A stretch of DNA of 5,988 nt, from positions 1 to 5,988 of the forward strand of contig JAEZAI010000350.1 in assembly GCA_023427825.1 (NCBI GenBank), read 5' to 3'. Position numbers and translations under genes: made by a program. This DNA is from Actinomycetes bacterium (GTDB taxonomy: Bacteria; Actinomycetota; Acidimicrobiia; Acidimicrobiales; Microtrichaceae). Numbering within the stretch: the first letter of the stretch is position 1; each line of letters starts with the position of its first letter. Below, piece by piece: positions 1 through 5,988 of this stretch. The notes under the pieces are model-generated. The model made no database searches. It was not told the origin of the DNA and saw only the letters and a list, made by a program, of their open reading frames with translations.

Positions 1-624
1 ACCTACAGCATGGGCCGCCTCAGCGAGATGATCATGGGCATCGGCCTGATCTACGGCCACGAGCAGTCGACCGTCGACGAGCGCACGGCGCTGGTGCTCG
101 CCGTGCTCGGCCTCTCGGAGAGCGCGGCGGTGGGGCTCACCGGCCTCGCCGCACGCGTCGGGTCGCGCAGCGGCGCCCGACTGGTGGCCAAGCTGCCCTC
201 CGGCACGGCGGCACCCGCGAGCGCCGGCGTCACCAAGAAGGCGATCGCCAGGCTGTCGAACTCCAAGGGGCCGTGGAGCCTGGCCGCCCTGGTCCCCTAC
301 GGCATCGGCGCCGGCGTCGGTGCGGCGGGCAACGCGGTGCTGGCCCGGTCGGTGGGTCGGGCTGCCAAGCAGTACTTCGCCGGTGGAGCGTCGCCGGCGG
401 CGCCGGCCCCCGCTCCGGTCCAGGAGGACGCGGGGGTCGGCGAGGTGGTCGAGGACGACCCCGCCACCTCCCGCGCCGCGCCGTCGACGGCCGCCCGCAA
501 CTCCACGCCGCGCTCCGGCGCCTGGGACGACGAGATCGTCGACGCGGTGATCGTGGAGTCGGTCGACGTCCGTGCCACCTACCGCGTCACCGGCCCGCCC
601 ACCGAGCCGCCCGCGGCCGGCTGA
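1..624 (+). CDS. EcsC-like protein, 5' end outside the window
   Basis: The reading frame is open from base 1, and the first ATG (base 10) lies inside what looks like domain sequence, so the true start is probably upstream. Counting from that ATG, residues 6-35 (MIMGIGLIYGHE, then a helix rich in Leu/Val) and residues 87-123 (PWSLAALVPYGIGAGVGAAG, ending AAKQYF) resemble the C-terminal half of EcsC-family proteins. In that family a YG-containing segment is followed by a glycine-rich hydrophobic stretch with a conserved Asn (here N108) and an AxxxF ending. EcsC proteins are poorly characterised and often membrane associated. Residues 124-170 are an Ala/Pro/Thr/Ser tail, probably disordered, and residues 172-194 (WDDEIVDAVIVESVDVRATY) form an acidic, beta-prone end. 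The next gene follows after 65 bases on the same strand. The family assignment is by recognition of pattern only and is moderate; an unrelated membrane-associated helical protein is the alternative. Confidence 0.55.
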   Translation, partial: TYSMGRLSEMIMGIGLIYGHEQSTVDERTALVLAVLGLSESAAVGLTGLAARVGSRSGARLVAKLPSGTAAPASAGVTKKAIARLSNSKGPWSLAALVPYGIGAGVGAAGNAVLARSVGRAAKQYFAGGASPAAPAPAPVQEDAGVGEVVEDDPATSRAAPSTAARNSTPRSGAWDDEIVDAVIVESVDVRATYRVTGPPTEPPAAG

Positions 625-646
625 AGCGACGCCGCGAGGACGCTTC
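623..646 (+). terminator. Weak hairpin at the end of the EcsC-like gene
   Basis: GAAGCG (623-628) pairs with CGCTTC (641-646) around a 12-base loop, starting inside the TGA stop codon. The stem is only six pairs and no T-run follows, so this is a weak terminator candidate at best. It could equally be chance pairing in GC-rich DNA. Confidence 0.2.
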
Positions 647-677
647 GAGCGGCGACCGGCGCCCACCACCTCGTGGG

Positions 678-689
678 TAGCCTCGCCGT
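678..689 (+). promoter_or_regulatory. Possible -10 element for a leaderless aldehyde dehydrogenase mRNA
   Basis: TAGCCT (678-683) matches the actinobacterial -10 form TANNNT and lies exactly six bases before the ATG at 690. That spacing would place the transcription start on or next to the start codon, giving a leaderless message. The only Shine-Dalgarno-like string nearby is GGGTAG (675-680), which is weak. No clear -35 is visible. A 5-bp inverted repeat, CCCAC (662-666) and GTGGG (673-677), abuts the element on its upstream side. Confidence 0.35.
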
Positions 690-2111
690 ATGACCGACAT
701 CACACCGGCGCTCATCGACGGGACCGACGTCGTCGCGGACGACGTGAACGAGGTCCACTCCCCCTACGACGGCTCGGTCGTCGGCGCCGTGCCTGCCTGC
801 ACCACCGAGCACATCGACCGCGCCACCGCGGTCGCGCTCGAACGCCACCGATCCGGTCCGCCACCCGCGTTCGAGCGCGCCGAGGTGCTCGACCGCGCCG
901 CCGTCCTGCTGACCGAGCGCCTCGACGAGTTCGCGCGTTCGATCTCGCAGGAGTCGGCCAAGCCGATCACGACCGCGCGGGTCGAGGCGCAGCGCGCCGT
1001 CGACACGATCCGCTTCTCCGCCGCCGAGGCCCGGACCTTCACCGGCGAGATGGTGCCGCTCGACGCGTCGTCGGCCGGCGTCGGCAAGCTCGGCTTCACC
1101 AAGCGCGTGCCCATCGGTGTCGTCGGCGCGATCTCCCCGTTCAACTTCCCGCTCAACCTCGTCTGCCACAAGATCGCCCCCGCCGTCGCCGCCGGCTGTC
1201 CGGTGGTGCTCAAGCCGGCATCGTCCACGCCGCTCACGGCACTGCGCATCGCCCGGCTGTTCGGAGAGGCGGGCCTTCCTCCGGGTTGGCTCAACGTCGT
1301 GACGTGCAGCGGTCGGGTCGCCAACCACATGGTCCTGCACCCCGACGTCGCCATGATCACCTTCACCGGCTCGCCCGAGGTCGGCTGGGGCATCCGGGCC
1401 GACGCGCCACGCAAGCGGGTGAGCCTGGAGCTCGGCAACAACGCGCCGGTCGTCATCGAGCCCGACGGCGACTGGGAGACCGCGGCCTCCAGGATCGCCG
1501 TCGGCGGCTACGCCTTCGCGGGCCAGACCTGCATCTCGGTCCAGCGTGTCTACGTCCACCGCAGCCTCCACGAGGGCTTCGTCGCCGCGCTGGCCGACGC
1601 CGTGTCCAAGCTGAAGGTCGGCGACCCGGCCGACCCTGCCACCGACGTGAGCGCGCTCATCGACCCGGGAGAGACCGACCGCGTGTCGGCCTGGATCACC
1701 GAGGCCACCGAGGGCGGCGCCCGCCTGGTGGTCGGCGGCACCCGTGGTGAGTACGGGGTGCTGGAGCCGACGCTGCTCGACGGCGTCCTGCCCGACATGA
1801 AGGTCTGCAGCACGGAGGTCTTCGGTCCGCTGGTCGGCGTGGCCGCCTACGACCGCTTCGAGGACGCCCTGGCGATGGCCAACGACACCCGGTACGGGCT
1901 GCAGGCGTCGGTCTTCACCCGCGACATCGGCAAGGCGCTGGTGGCCGCGGACACGCTCGACTTCGGTGGCGTGCTCGTCAACGAGCTGCCGTCGTGGCGG
2001 GCCGACCAGCAGCCCTACGGCGGCGTCCGCGACTCCGGCAACACCCGCGAGGGACCGCCCTACACGGTGCAGGAGATGACCGAGCGCCGGATGATCGTCA
2101 TCCAGGGCTGA
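690..2111 (+). CDS. NAD(P)-dependent aldehyde dehydrogenase
   Basis: This 473-residue protein is a full-length member of the aldehyde dehydrogenase superfamily, which oxidises aldehydes to acids or acyl products in the cytoplasm using NAD or NADP. The oxyanion-stabilising Asn is N152 in SPFNFPLN. K175 in VVLKPAS is the cofactor-binding Lys. FTGSPEVG (225-232) is the Rossmann-fold glycine motif. The general base is E247 in LELGNN and the catalytic nucleophile is C281 in GQTCISVQRV. EVFGPL (376-381) carries the ribose-binding Glu. The GQTCISVQR context resembles the lactaldehyde, phosphonoacetaldehyde and y4uC-like ALDH branches rather than betaine or methylmalonate-semialdehyde enzymes. The substrate cannot be read from sequence. 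The ATG at 690 is chosen because the N-terminus then begins at normal family length. It is probably transcribed alone: the upstream gene is 65 bases away with a possible promoter between, and the downstream gene is convergent. Confidence 0.95.
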   Translation: MTDITPALIDGTDVVADDVNEVHSPYDGSVVGAVPACTTEHIDRATAVALERHRSGPPPAFERAEVLDRAAVLLTERLDEFARSISQESAKPITTARVEAQRAVDTIRFSAAEARTFTGEMVPLDASSAGVGKLGFTKRVPIGVVGAISPFNFPLNLVCHKIAPAVAAGCPVVLKPASSTPLTALRIARLFGEAGLPPGWLNVVTCSGRVANHMVLHPDVAMITFTGSPEVGWGIRADAPRKRVSLELGNNAPVVIEPDGDWETAASRIAVGGYAFAGQTCISVQRVYVHRSLHEGFVAALADAVSKLKVGDPADPATDVSALIDPGETDRVSAWITEATEGGARLVVGGTRGEYGVLEPTLLDGVLPDMKVCSTEVFGPLVGVAAYDRFEDALAMANDTRYGLQASVFTRDIGKALVAADTLDFGGVLVNELPSWRADQQPYGGVRDSGNTREGPPYTVQEMTERRMIVIQG

Positions 2112-2120
2112 GCCGACCGG

Positions 2121-2141
2121 CCCGGCGACGGGCGTCGCGGG
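2121..2141. terminator. GC-rich hairpin between convergent genes
   Basis: In the 50-base gap between two convergent stop codons, GCGAC (2125-2129) pairs with GTCGC (2134-2138) around a GGGC loop. CCC (2121-2123) and GGG (2139-2141) extend the stem to eight pairs with one bulged G (2124). There is no T-run. Such T-poor stems are common at gene ends in high-GC actinobacteria, and the position suits a bidirectional terminator. Confidence 0.45.
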
Positions 2142-2161
2142 AACGGACCGCCTGCTCGCGA

Positions 2162-2719
2162 TCAGTTGACCGACGGGTCGTCCGGGAAGAGCCCCTGGCT
2201 CGCCAGGCGTCCGCCCTGGCGCCGCATGACCGTGCGCCACAGCGCCTCGGGCTCCGCGCAGAGCACGTCGTCGGGCGTGGGCTCGCCCCCCTGCCACGCC
2301 CCGGCGGCGATCTCGGCGTCGAGCTGCCCCGCGCTCCACCCCGAGTAGCCGGTGAACAGACGGAGGGCGTCGATGCCCTCGACCTCGCCCTCGACCAGCG
2401 CCTCGGGATCGATCAGGGCCAGCGGGCCGGGCAGGGCGGCGATGTGCGCCGTCTCGGCCCCCAGGCGACGACGGCCGAGCGCGAGCAGGCCCCCGACCGA
2501 GACCGGGCCGCCCACGAAGAACACGTTCGGCGAGACGACGGGCACGGCCAGATCGGGCAGGTGGTCGGCGATCTCCGTCCCCGACGGTCGGTTGAGCACG
2601 ACCCCGAAGGCCCCCTCGTCGTCGTGCTCGACCATGTACACGACCGTCTGGTCGAAGTTCGCGTCGCCCAGGTCGGGCACCGACACGAGGAGCTGGAAGC
2701 GGGTCGACGCGTCAGTCAC
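2162..2719 (-). CDS. yqgE: YqgE/AlgH (DUF179, UPF0301) family protein
   Basis: This 185-residue cytoplasmic protein has the hallmarks of the YqgE/AlgH family. These are an N-terminal strand ending in [19 protein letters not shown] (21-39), VLNRPS (41-46), FVGGPV (68-73) and [14 protein letters not shown] (124-137). Length is normal for the family. The biochemical role is unknown; the name AlgH comes from an effect on alginate production in Pseudomonas. The frame stays open upstream to 2920, but the Arg/Ser-rich extension does not look like this family and would run into the divergent gene. The GTG at 2719 is chosen because [10 protein letters not shown] aligns with typical N-termini and a purine-rich GGGAAG lies eight bases before it. 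An alternative GTG sits two codons upstream at 2725. The neighbour on the left is convergent and the neighbour on the right is divergent, so it is probably monocistronic. Confidence 0.93.
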   Translation of the reverse strand: MTDASTRFQLLVSVPDLGDANFDQTVVYMVEHDDEGAFGVVLNRPSGTEIADHLPDLAVPVVSPNVFFVGGPVSVGGLLALGRRRLGAETAHIAALPGPLALIDPEALVEGEVEGIDALRLFTGYSGWSAGQLDAEIAAGAWQGGEPTPDDVLCAEPEALWRTVMRRQGGRLASQGLFPDDPSVN

Positions 2720-2727
2720 CGCCACAG

Positions 2728-2733
2728 CTTCCC
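2728..2733 (-). promoter_or_regulatory. Ribosome binding site candidate for yqgE
   Basis: On the minus strand GGGAAG is followed by eight bases and then the GTG at 2719. It is an imperfect Shine-Dalgarno match at good spacing, and it supports the short start over the upstream in-frame alternatives. Confidence 0.4.
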
Positions 2734-2759
2734 AGACCGTGCACGGATCCGACGCCCGG

Positions 2760-2788
2760 GATGACGTGCGGCTGGGTGCCTCGTCATC
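2760..2788. promoter_or_regulatory. Inverted repeat upstream of yqgE, possible operator
   Basis: GATGACG (2760-2766) and CGTCATC (2782-2788) form a perfect 7-bp inverted repeat with a 15-base spacer. The arm centres are 22 bases apart, about two helical turns, which suits a dimeric DNA-binding protein better than an RNA hairpin. It lies in the 161-base divergent gap, 41-69 bases upstream of the yqgE start. A chance match is possible in GC-rich DNA. Confidence 0.3.
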
Positions 2789-2833
2789 GCCGCACTTCAT
2801 CAAGGCGCGAGCCCGCGGTGTCGATGGTGCGTT

Positions 2834-2858
2834 CACGACGTCGACCCCCCACGTCGTG
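2834..2858. promoter_or_regulatory. 8-bp inverted repeat upstream of the GGDEF-EAL gene
   Basis: CACGACGT (2834-2841) and ACGTCGTG (2851-2858) are perfect inverted repeats separated by CGACCCCCC. The left arm also overlaps a self-complementary CGACGTCG (2836-2843). The repeat ends 22 bases before the ATG at 2881. It could be an operator over the promoter, or a hairpin in a 5' leader that limits ribosome access, since no Shine-Dalgarno sequence precedes that ATG. Confidence 0.4.
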
Positions 2859-2880
2859 CGAACCCCCGAGCACTCCCCAC

Positions 2881-5565
2881 ATGCCCCACTCCCCCGACAC
2901 GGCGCGCCGCGCCTGGCCATGGATCGCCGGCGCCCTCATCGCGCTCGCAGTCGTGGTCCAGGCGGCCGCACCGGAGAGCACCGCCGGCACCGCCGCGTAC
3001 CTGGCCGGGCTGGTCGTGGCGTCGGCCGTCGCCGTGGTCGGGGCCACCCGACCGGGCGCCCTGCGGACCCCGCGCCTGCTGCTCGCCGCAGGCGTGCTGT
3101 GCACGACCGCCGGCGACCTGATCTGGGCGCTCGAGAGCTGGCTCCGCGACGCAGCGCCGACCGTGTCGCTGCCCGACATCCCGTGGGTGGCGACCTACTT
3201 CCTCGTCGCCGCGGCGATGATCACCTCGATCCCCGACTGGCGCCGGCGGATCCGCCGGGACGACGACGCGCTGATCGACATGGCGGTCGGCGCCGTGCTC
3301 ACCACGCTCGCGGTCAGCGAGCTGTGGTCGGGCCCGATGGTGTTCGACCCCGACGTCCCGCTGCTCGACCGGACGGTGTGGGCCAGCTACCCGGTGCTCG
3401 ACGCGCTGCTGATCTGCCTGCTCGTGCGGATGCTGCTGGACGGGGCGGTCTCACGCCGGATCACCCGCACCCTCGTTGCGGGCGTGGGCTGTTGGCTCGC
3501 GTCGGACATGGGCTTCCTGCTCGTCGGCGACGACAGCTGGCTCGTCGGACCCATGAACGCCGGCTGGGTGATCGGTGCGGCGCTGCTGTCCGCTGCGTGC
3601 TGGACCATGCGCACCGCCGAGGAGGCGGCGACGCCGGCACCGACGACGGGTTCGGACCGCGTGACCACGCTGCGCCTCGGCATCGCGTTCGTGGGCACGC
3701 TCGTCCCCTGGTCCTTCGTCCTCGTCGACGTCGTCCAGGGCCACGCCGACCTGCTGGCGCCGATGGCCGCCGCGGTGGTCGTGACCGCGCTGGTCTGGCG
3801 CCGCACGCTGCACCTCCTCCACCAGGAGCAGCAGGCCGTCGACTCCCTCGAGGCGAGCGAGCGGCTGTTCCGCAAGCTCGCGCTCAACTCCTCGGACGCC
3901 GTGATGGTCCTGGACCGCCACGGCAAGCTGCGTCGCGAGTCACCGGGTCTGGCCGAGCTCGTCGGCATCCCCGACGCCGGCGCCGTCGGCGACGACGTGG
4001 TCGGCGGCTCCGACGACGAGCGCTCGACCGGCGGATCGGCGCGACGCCTCCTCGACGCCGCGCTGGCCAGCGACGGTGAGCCGGTCGACGACGAGCTGCG
4101 CCTGGAGTGGGACGACGAGGTGCGCTGGCTGGCCGTGCGGGCCGTGAACCTGCTCGAGGATCCCGACGTCGAGGCCATCGTCGTCACGCTGAGCGACGTG
4201 ACCGACCGCAAGCGGATGGAGGAGCTGCTCGTCCACCAGGCGACCCACGACCACCTCACCGGGTTGGCCAACCGGACGCTGCTGCGCGACCGGCTCCGAG
4301 CGGCGCTCGCCACGATGGGCGTGGGCCGTGACCACGAGCCGCCGGCCGTCCTCTACATCGATCTCGACGGCTTCAAGTACGTCAACGACAGCCTCGGCCA
4401 CGACGCCGGTGACGAACTGCTGCGCGAGGTCGCTCGGCGGATGACCTCGGCGCTGCGCCCCGGCGACACCGTCGCCCGCCTGGGCGGCGACGAGTTCGCA
4501 GTGCTGCTCGACCGCTGCATCGACGCCACCGCGGCCGCCGAGAGAGTGCGGGCGTCGCTCGCCGACCCGGTCGTCCTGGCCAACGGTCCGATCTCGCTCT
4601 CGGCCAGCATCGGCATCGCCCGGGGCGGGCCCACGTCGACGCCGGCATCGATGCTCCGCGAGGCGGACACCGCCATGTACCGCGCCAAGAGCGCCGGTCG
4701 CGGGCGGTGGATGGAGTACGAGCCCGCGATGCGCGACGCCGCGGTCCGTCGCCTGCAGCTCGAGAACGAGCTCAGGGTCGCGCTGCGCTGCGGGCAGCTC
4801 CGCCTGGAGTACCAGCCCGTGGTCGGCGTGGAGGACCAGGCGGTCGTCGGCTTCGAGGCACTCCTGCGCTGGCGCCACCCGGACCTCGGCGAGGTCGGAC
4901 CCGACGAGTTCGTTCCGATCGCCGAGGAGATCGGCATCATCGACGAGATCGGCCGCTGGGTCCTCCTGGAGGCGTGCGGGCAGGCCGCCACGTGGCGGTC
5001 GCGGTTCGGCGACCACGTCTCCATGGCCGTCAACGTCTCGGGCCGCCAGCTCGAGTCGGGATGCCTGGACGCGGATGTGCAGCACGCGCTCGTGGTGAGC
5101 GGACTGGACGCCGACGCGCTCGTCGTGGAGGTCACCGAGACGGCGCTGATCTCCGACGACGTGACGGCACTCGACGCCGTGCACCAGCTGCGGGCGCTGG
5201 GGGTGGGCCTGGCGGTCGACGACTTCGGCACCGGCTACTCGTCGCTCAGCCACCTGCAGCAGTACCCCGTCGACCTGCTCAAGATCGACAGGTCCTTCGT
5301 GGCCGAGGTGGCCGCCCACGCCGACGGACCCGACCTGGTCCGCGGCCTGGTCGACCTGGCCCGCGTGCTCGGCCTGAGAACGATCGCCGAGGGCGTCGAG
5401 ACGCCCGAGCAGCTCGCCCGGCTGAGGGAGCTGGGCTGCGACATGGCGCAGGGCTACATGTTCGCCCGCCCGGCGCCGGCCGGGACGGCGGAGCTCATGT
5501 TGAGAGCGCCGTCGCCGGGCCGGTCCGGTCCGGTCGGCCGACTGCTGTCGGGCCGCGTCAGGTGA
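2881..5565 (+). CDS. Membrane-bound cyclic-di-GMP synthase/phosphodiesterase (PAS-GGDEF-EAL)
   Basis: This 894-residue protein makes and probably also breaks cyclic-di-GMP at the inner face of the cytoplasmic membrane. Residues 11-306 hold about ten hydrophobic segments (roughly 11-30, 38-56, 65-85, 100-118, 130-147, 168-188, 195-215, 222-241, 264-284, 290-306). A charged helix leads to a degenerate PAS-like domain (about 326-440) ending in [10 protein letters not shown]. The GGDEF domain (about 450-610) has [10 protein letters not shown] (456-465), metal-binding D494 in LYIDLDGF, the inhibitory RxxD site R526-D529, and GGDEF at 535-539. The EAL domain (about 625-870) has YQP (644-646), EAL (659-661), N718, E753, DDFGTGYSS (780-788), K801, EGVE (837-840) and QGY (857-859), so both active sites look complete. 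The ATG at 2881 is chosen because earlier in-frame ATGs (2761, 2824) add Arg/Pro-rich residues unlike real protein. No Shine-Dalgarno sequence is visible. Which activity dominates cannot be told; in many such hybrids one half is regulatory. Confidence 0.95.
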   Translation: MPHSPDTARRAWPWIAGALIALAVVVQAAAPESTAGTAAYLAGLVVASAVAVVGATRPGALRTPRLLLAAGVLCTTAGDLIWALESWLRDAAPTVSLPDIPWVATYFLVAAAMITSIPDWRRRIRRDDDALIDMAVGAVLTTLAVSELWSGPMVFDPDVPLLDRTVWASYPVLDALLICLLVRMLLDGAVSRRITRTLVAGVGCWLASDMGFLLVGDDSWLVGPMNAGWVIGAALLSAACWTMRTAEEAATPAPTTGSDRVTTLRLGIAFVGTLVPWSFVLVDVVQGHADLLAPMAAAVVVTALVWRRTLHLLHQEQQAVDSLEASERLFRKLALNSSDAVMVLDRHGKLRRESPGLAELVGIPDAGAVGDDVVGGSDDERSTGGSARRLLDAALASDGEPVDDELRLEWDDEVRWLAVRAVNLLEDPDVEAIVVTLSDVTDRKRMEELLVHQATHDHLTGLANRTLLRDRLRAALATMGVGRDHEPPAVLYIDLDGFKYVNDSLGHDAGDELLREVARRMTSALRPGDTVARLGGDEFAVLLDRCIDATAAAERVRASLADPVVLANGPISLSASIGIARGGPTSTPASMLREADTAMYRAKSAGRGRWMEYEPAMRDAAVRRLQLENELRVALRCGQLRLEYQPVVGVEDQAVVGFEALLRWRHPDLGEVGPDEFVPIAEEIGIIDEIGRWVLLEACGQAATWRSRFGDHVSMAVNVSGRQLESGCLDADVQHALVVSGLDADALVVEVTETALISDDVTALDAVHQLRALGVGLAVDDFGTGYSSLSHLQQYPVDLLKIDRSFVAEVAAHADGPDLVRGLVDLARVLGLRTIAEGVETPEQLARLRELGCDMAQGYMFARPAPAGTAELMLRAPSPGRSGPVGRLLSGRVR
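5521..5535 (+). repeat. Three tandem copies of CGGTC
   Basis: CGGTC is repeated three times without interruption near the end of the GGDEF-EAL gene, coding for residues 881-885 in the tail after the EAL domain. Because the unit is five bases, loss or gain of a copy would shift the frame of the last ten or so codons. The tract is short and may be chance. Confidence 0.5.
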
Positions 5566-5988
5566 TGTCGAGCGAGAGCATCTTGATCGCGTTGCCCCGC
5601 AGGATCTTGTACTGCACGTCCGCCGGCAGGTGACCCATCATCTTCTCGGCCACCTCCTTGGTGTGCGGCCAGGTGGAGTCCGTGTGCGGGTAGTCGGTCT
5701 CGAACGTCACGTTGTCGACGCCGATCACGTCGAGCGAGTTCAGGCCGTGCTGGTCGCGGAAGAAGCAGCCGTAGACCTGCCGGTAGTAGTAGGTCGAGGG
5801 CGGCTCTGGGATCAGGTCGGCGACGCCGCCCCAGGCCCGGTGCTCGCTCCACACGTCGTCGACGCGCTCGAGGATGTACGGCAGCCAGCCGATCTGACCC
5901 TCCGAGTAGGCGAGCTTGAGGTCGGGGAACCGCACGAGCACGCCCGAGAACAGGAAGTCGGACAGGCTGGCCATCGAGTTGTTGAAGC
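5558..5988 (-). CDS. Amidohydrolase (PF04909 type), C-terminal part
   Basis: The visible part is about 142 codons; the frame is open to the window edge and reads [11 protein letters not shown] through the ATG at 5974, so that Met is internal and the real start lies beyond 5988. The sequence matches the C-terminal half of metal-dependent amidohydrolases of the Amidohydro_2 group, TIM-barrel enzymes that hydrolyse or decarboxylate ring and amide substrates. Visible marks are [17 protein letters not shown] (10-26 from that Met), [15 protein letters not shown] (28-42), and [13 protein letters not shown] (91-103), whose D94 is the expected metal ligand or catalytic Asp. [13 protein letters not shown] (124-136) is the usual final helix. 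EGQIGW has Gln where the more common form is EGGIGW. The N-terminal HxH metal site cannot be checked. Substrate is unknown. Its stop codon overlaps the end of the convergent GGDEF-EAL gene. Confidence 0.9.
   Translation of the reverse strand, partial: FNNSMASLSDFLFSGVLVRFPDLKLAYSEGQIGWLPYILERVDDVWSEHRAWGGVADLIPEPPSTYYYRQVYGCFFRDQHGLNSLDVIGVDNVTFETDYPHTDSTWPHTKEVAEKMMGHLPADVQYKILRGNAIKMLSLDIT

Noticed and set aside
572..1750. 392-codon open frame on the plus strand overlapping the aldehyde dehydrogenase
   Set aside because: The product is almost entirely Arg, Pro, Ala and Gly, as expected for a wrong frame of GC-rich coding DNA.
579..2339. 586-codon open frame on the minus strand opposite the aldehyde dehydrogenase
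   Set aside because: It is Arg/Gly/Asp-rich, matches no family and lies opposite a clear enzyme gene; long open antisense frames are expected in GC-rich DNA.
2761..2880. Upstream starts of the GGDEF-EAL gene at 2761 or 2824
   Set aside because: The added residues are Arg/Pro/Ser-rich and non-membrane, while the protein from 2881 begins with a short basic segment then a membrane helix, as expected.
2720..2920. Upstream extension of yqgE to an ATG at 2920 (67 more codons)
   Set aside because: The extra residues do not resemble the family, would overlap the divergent gene, and a GTG with a purine-rich site at 2719 gives normal length.
2352..4079. 575-codon open frame on the plus strand across yqgE and the start of the GGDEF-EAL gene
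   Set aside because: Composition is Arg/Pro/Gly-rich with no domain, and it crosses two well-supported genes in other frames.
3940..5319. 459-codon open frame on the minus strand opposite GGDEF-EAL
   Set aside because: It has no family resemblance, and the plus-strand frame holds a full set of catalytic motifs.
5558..5974. Treating the ATG at 5974 as the start of a short 138-residue protein
   Set aside because: The frame continues to the window edge and the visible sequence is only the C-terminal half of an amidohydrolase, so the Met is internal.
1..5988. Mobile element, CRISPR, tRNA/rRNA or phage-defence system
   Set aside because: I saw no transposase or integrase motifs, long terminal repeats, regularly spaced repeats or tRNA-like cloverleaf, and base composition looks even throughout.

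Overview
The window is a GC-rich chromosomal segment with dense coding and short gaps, carrying five protein genes, two of them cut by the window edges. The strongly G/C-biased third codon positions, the gene types (an actinobacterial-style multi-membrane GGDEF-EAL protein and an Acidimicrobiia-like amidohydrolase) and a possible leaderless start all point to a high-GC actinobacterium, perhaps Acidimicrobiia. That placement is inference; nothing here fixes the taxon. I see no RNA genes, insertion sequences, CRISPR arrays or phage genes, and no stretch over 300 bases without a gene.

Layout: (1) 1-624, plus strand, the 3' part of an EcsC-like membrane-associated protein with a disordered tail. 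(2) 690-2111, plus strand, a complete aldehyde dehydrogenase with all catalytic residues, preceded by a possible leaderless promoter. (3) 2162-2719, minus strand, a YqgE/AlgH (DUF179) family protein, convergent with the dehydrogenase across a 50-base gap that holds a GC-rich hairpin. (4) 2881-5565, plus strand, a large cyclic-di-GMP enzyme with about ten membrane segments, a PAS-like domain, GGDEF and EAL. It diverges from yqgE across a 161-base gap holding two separate inverted repeats. (5) 5558-5988, minus strand, the C-terminal part of an amidohydrolase whose stop region overlaps the end of the GGDEF-EAL gene by 8 bases.

The genes do not form one operon or an obvious pathway. The most informative gene is the GGDEF-EAL protein. 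Both catalytic halves look intact, the inhibitory RxxD site is present, and its membrane region appears to be an internal two-fold repeat. The shared yqgE/GGDEF-EAL control region is the best place to look for unrecognised regulation. I did not find convincing evidence of a wholly new multi-gene system.
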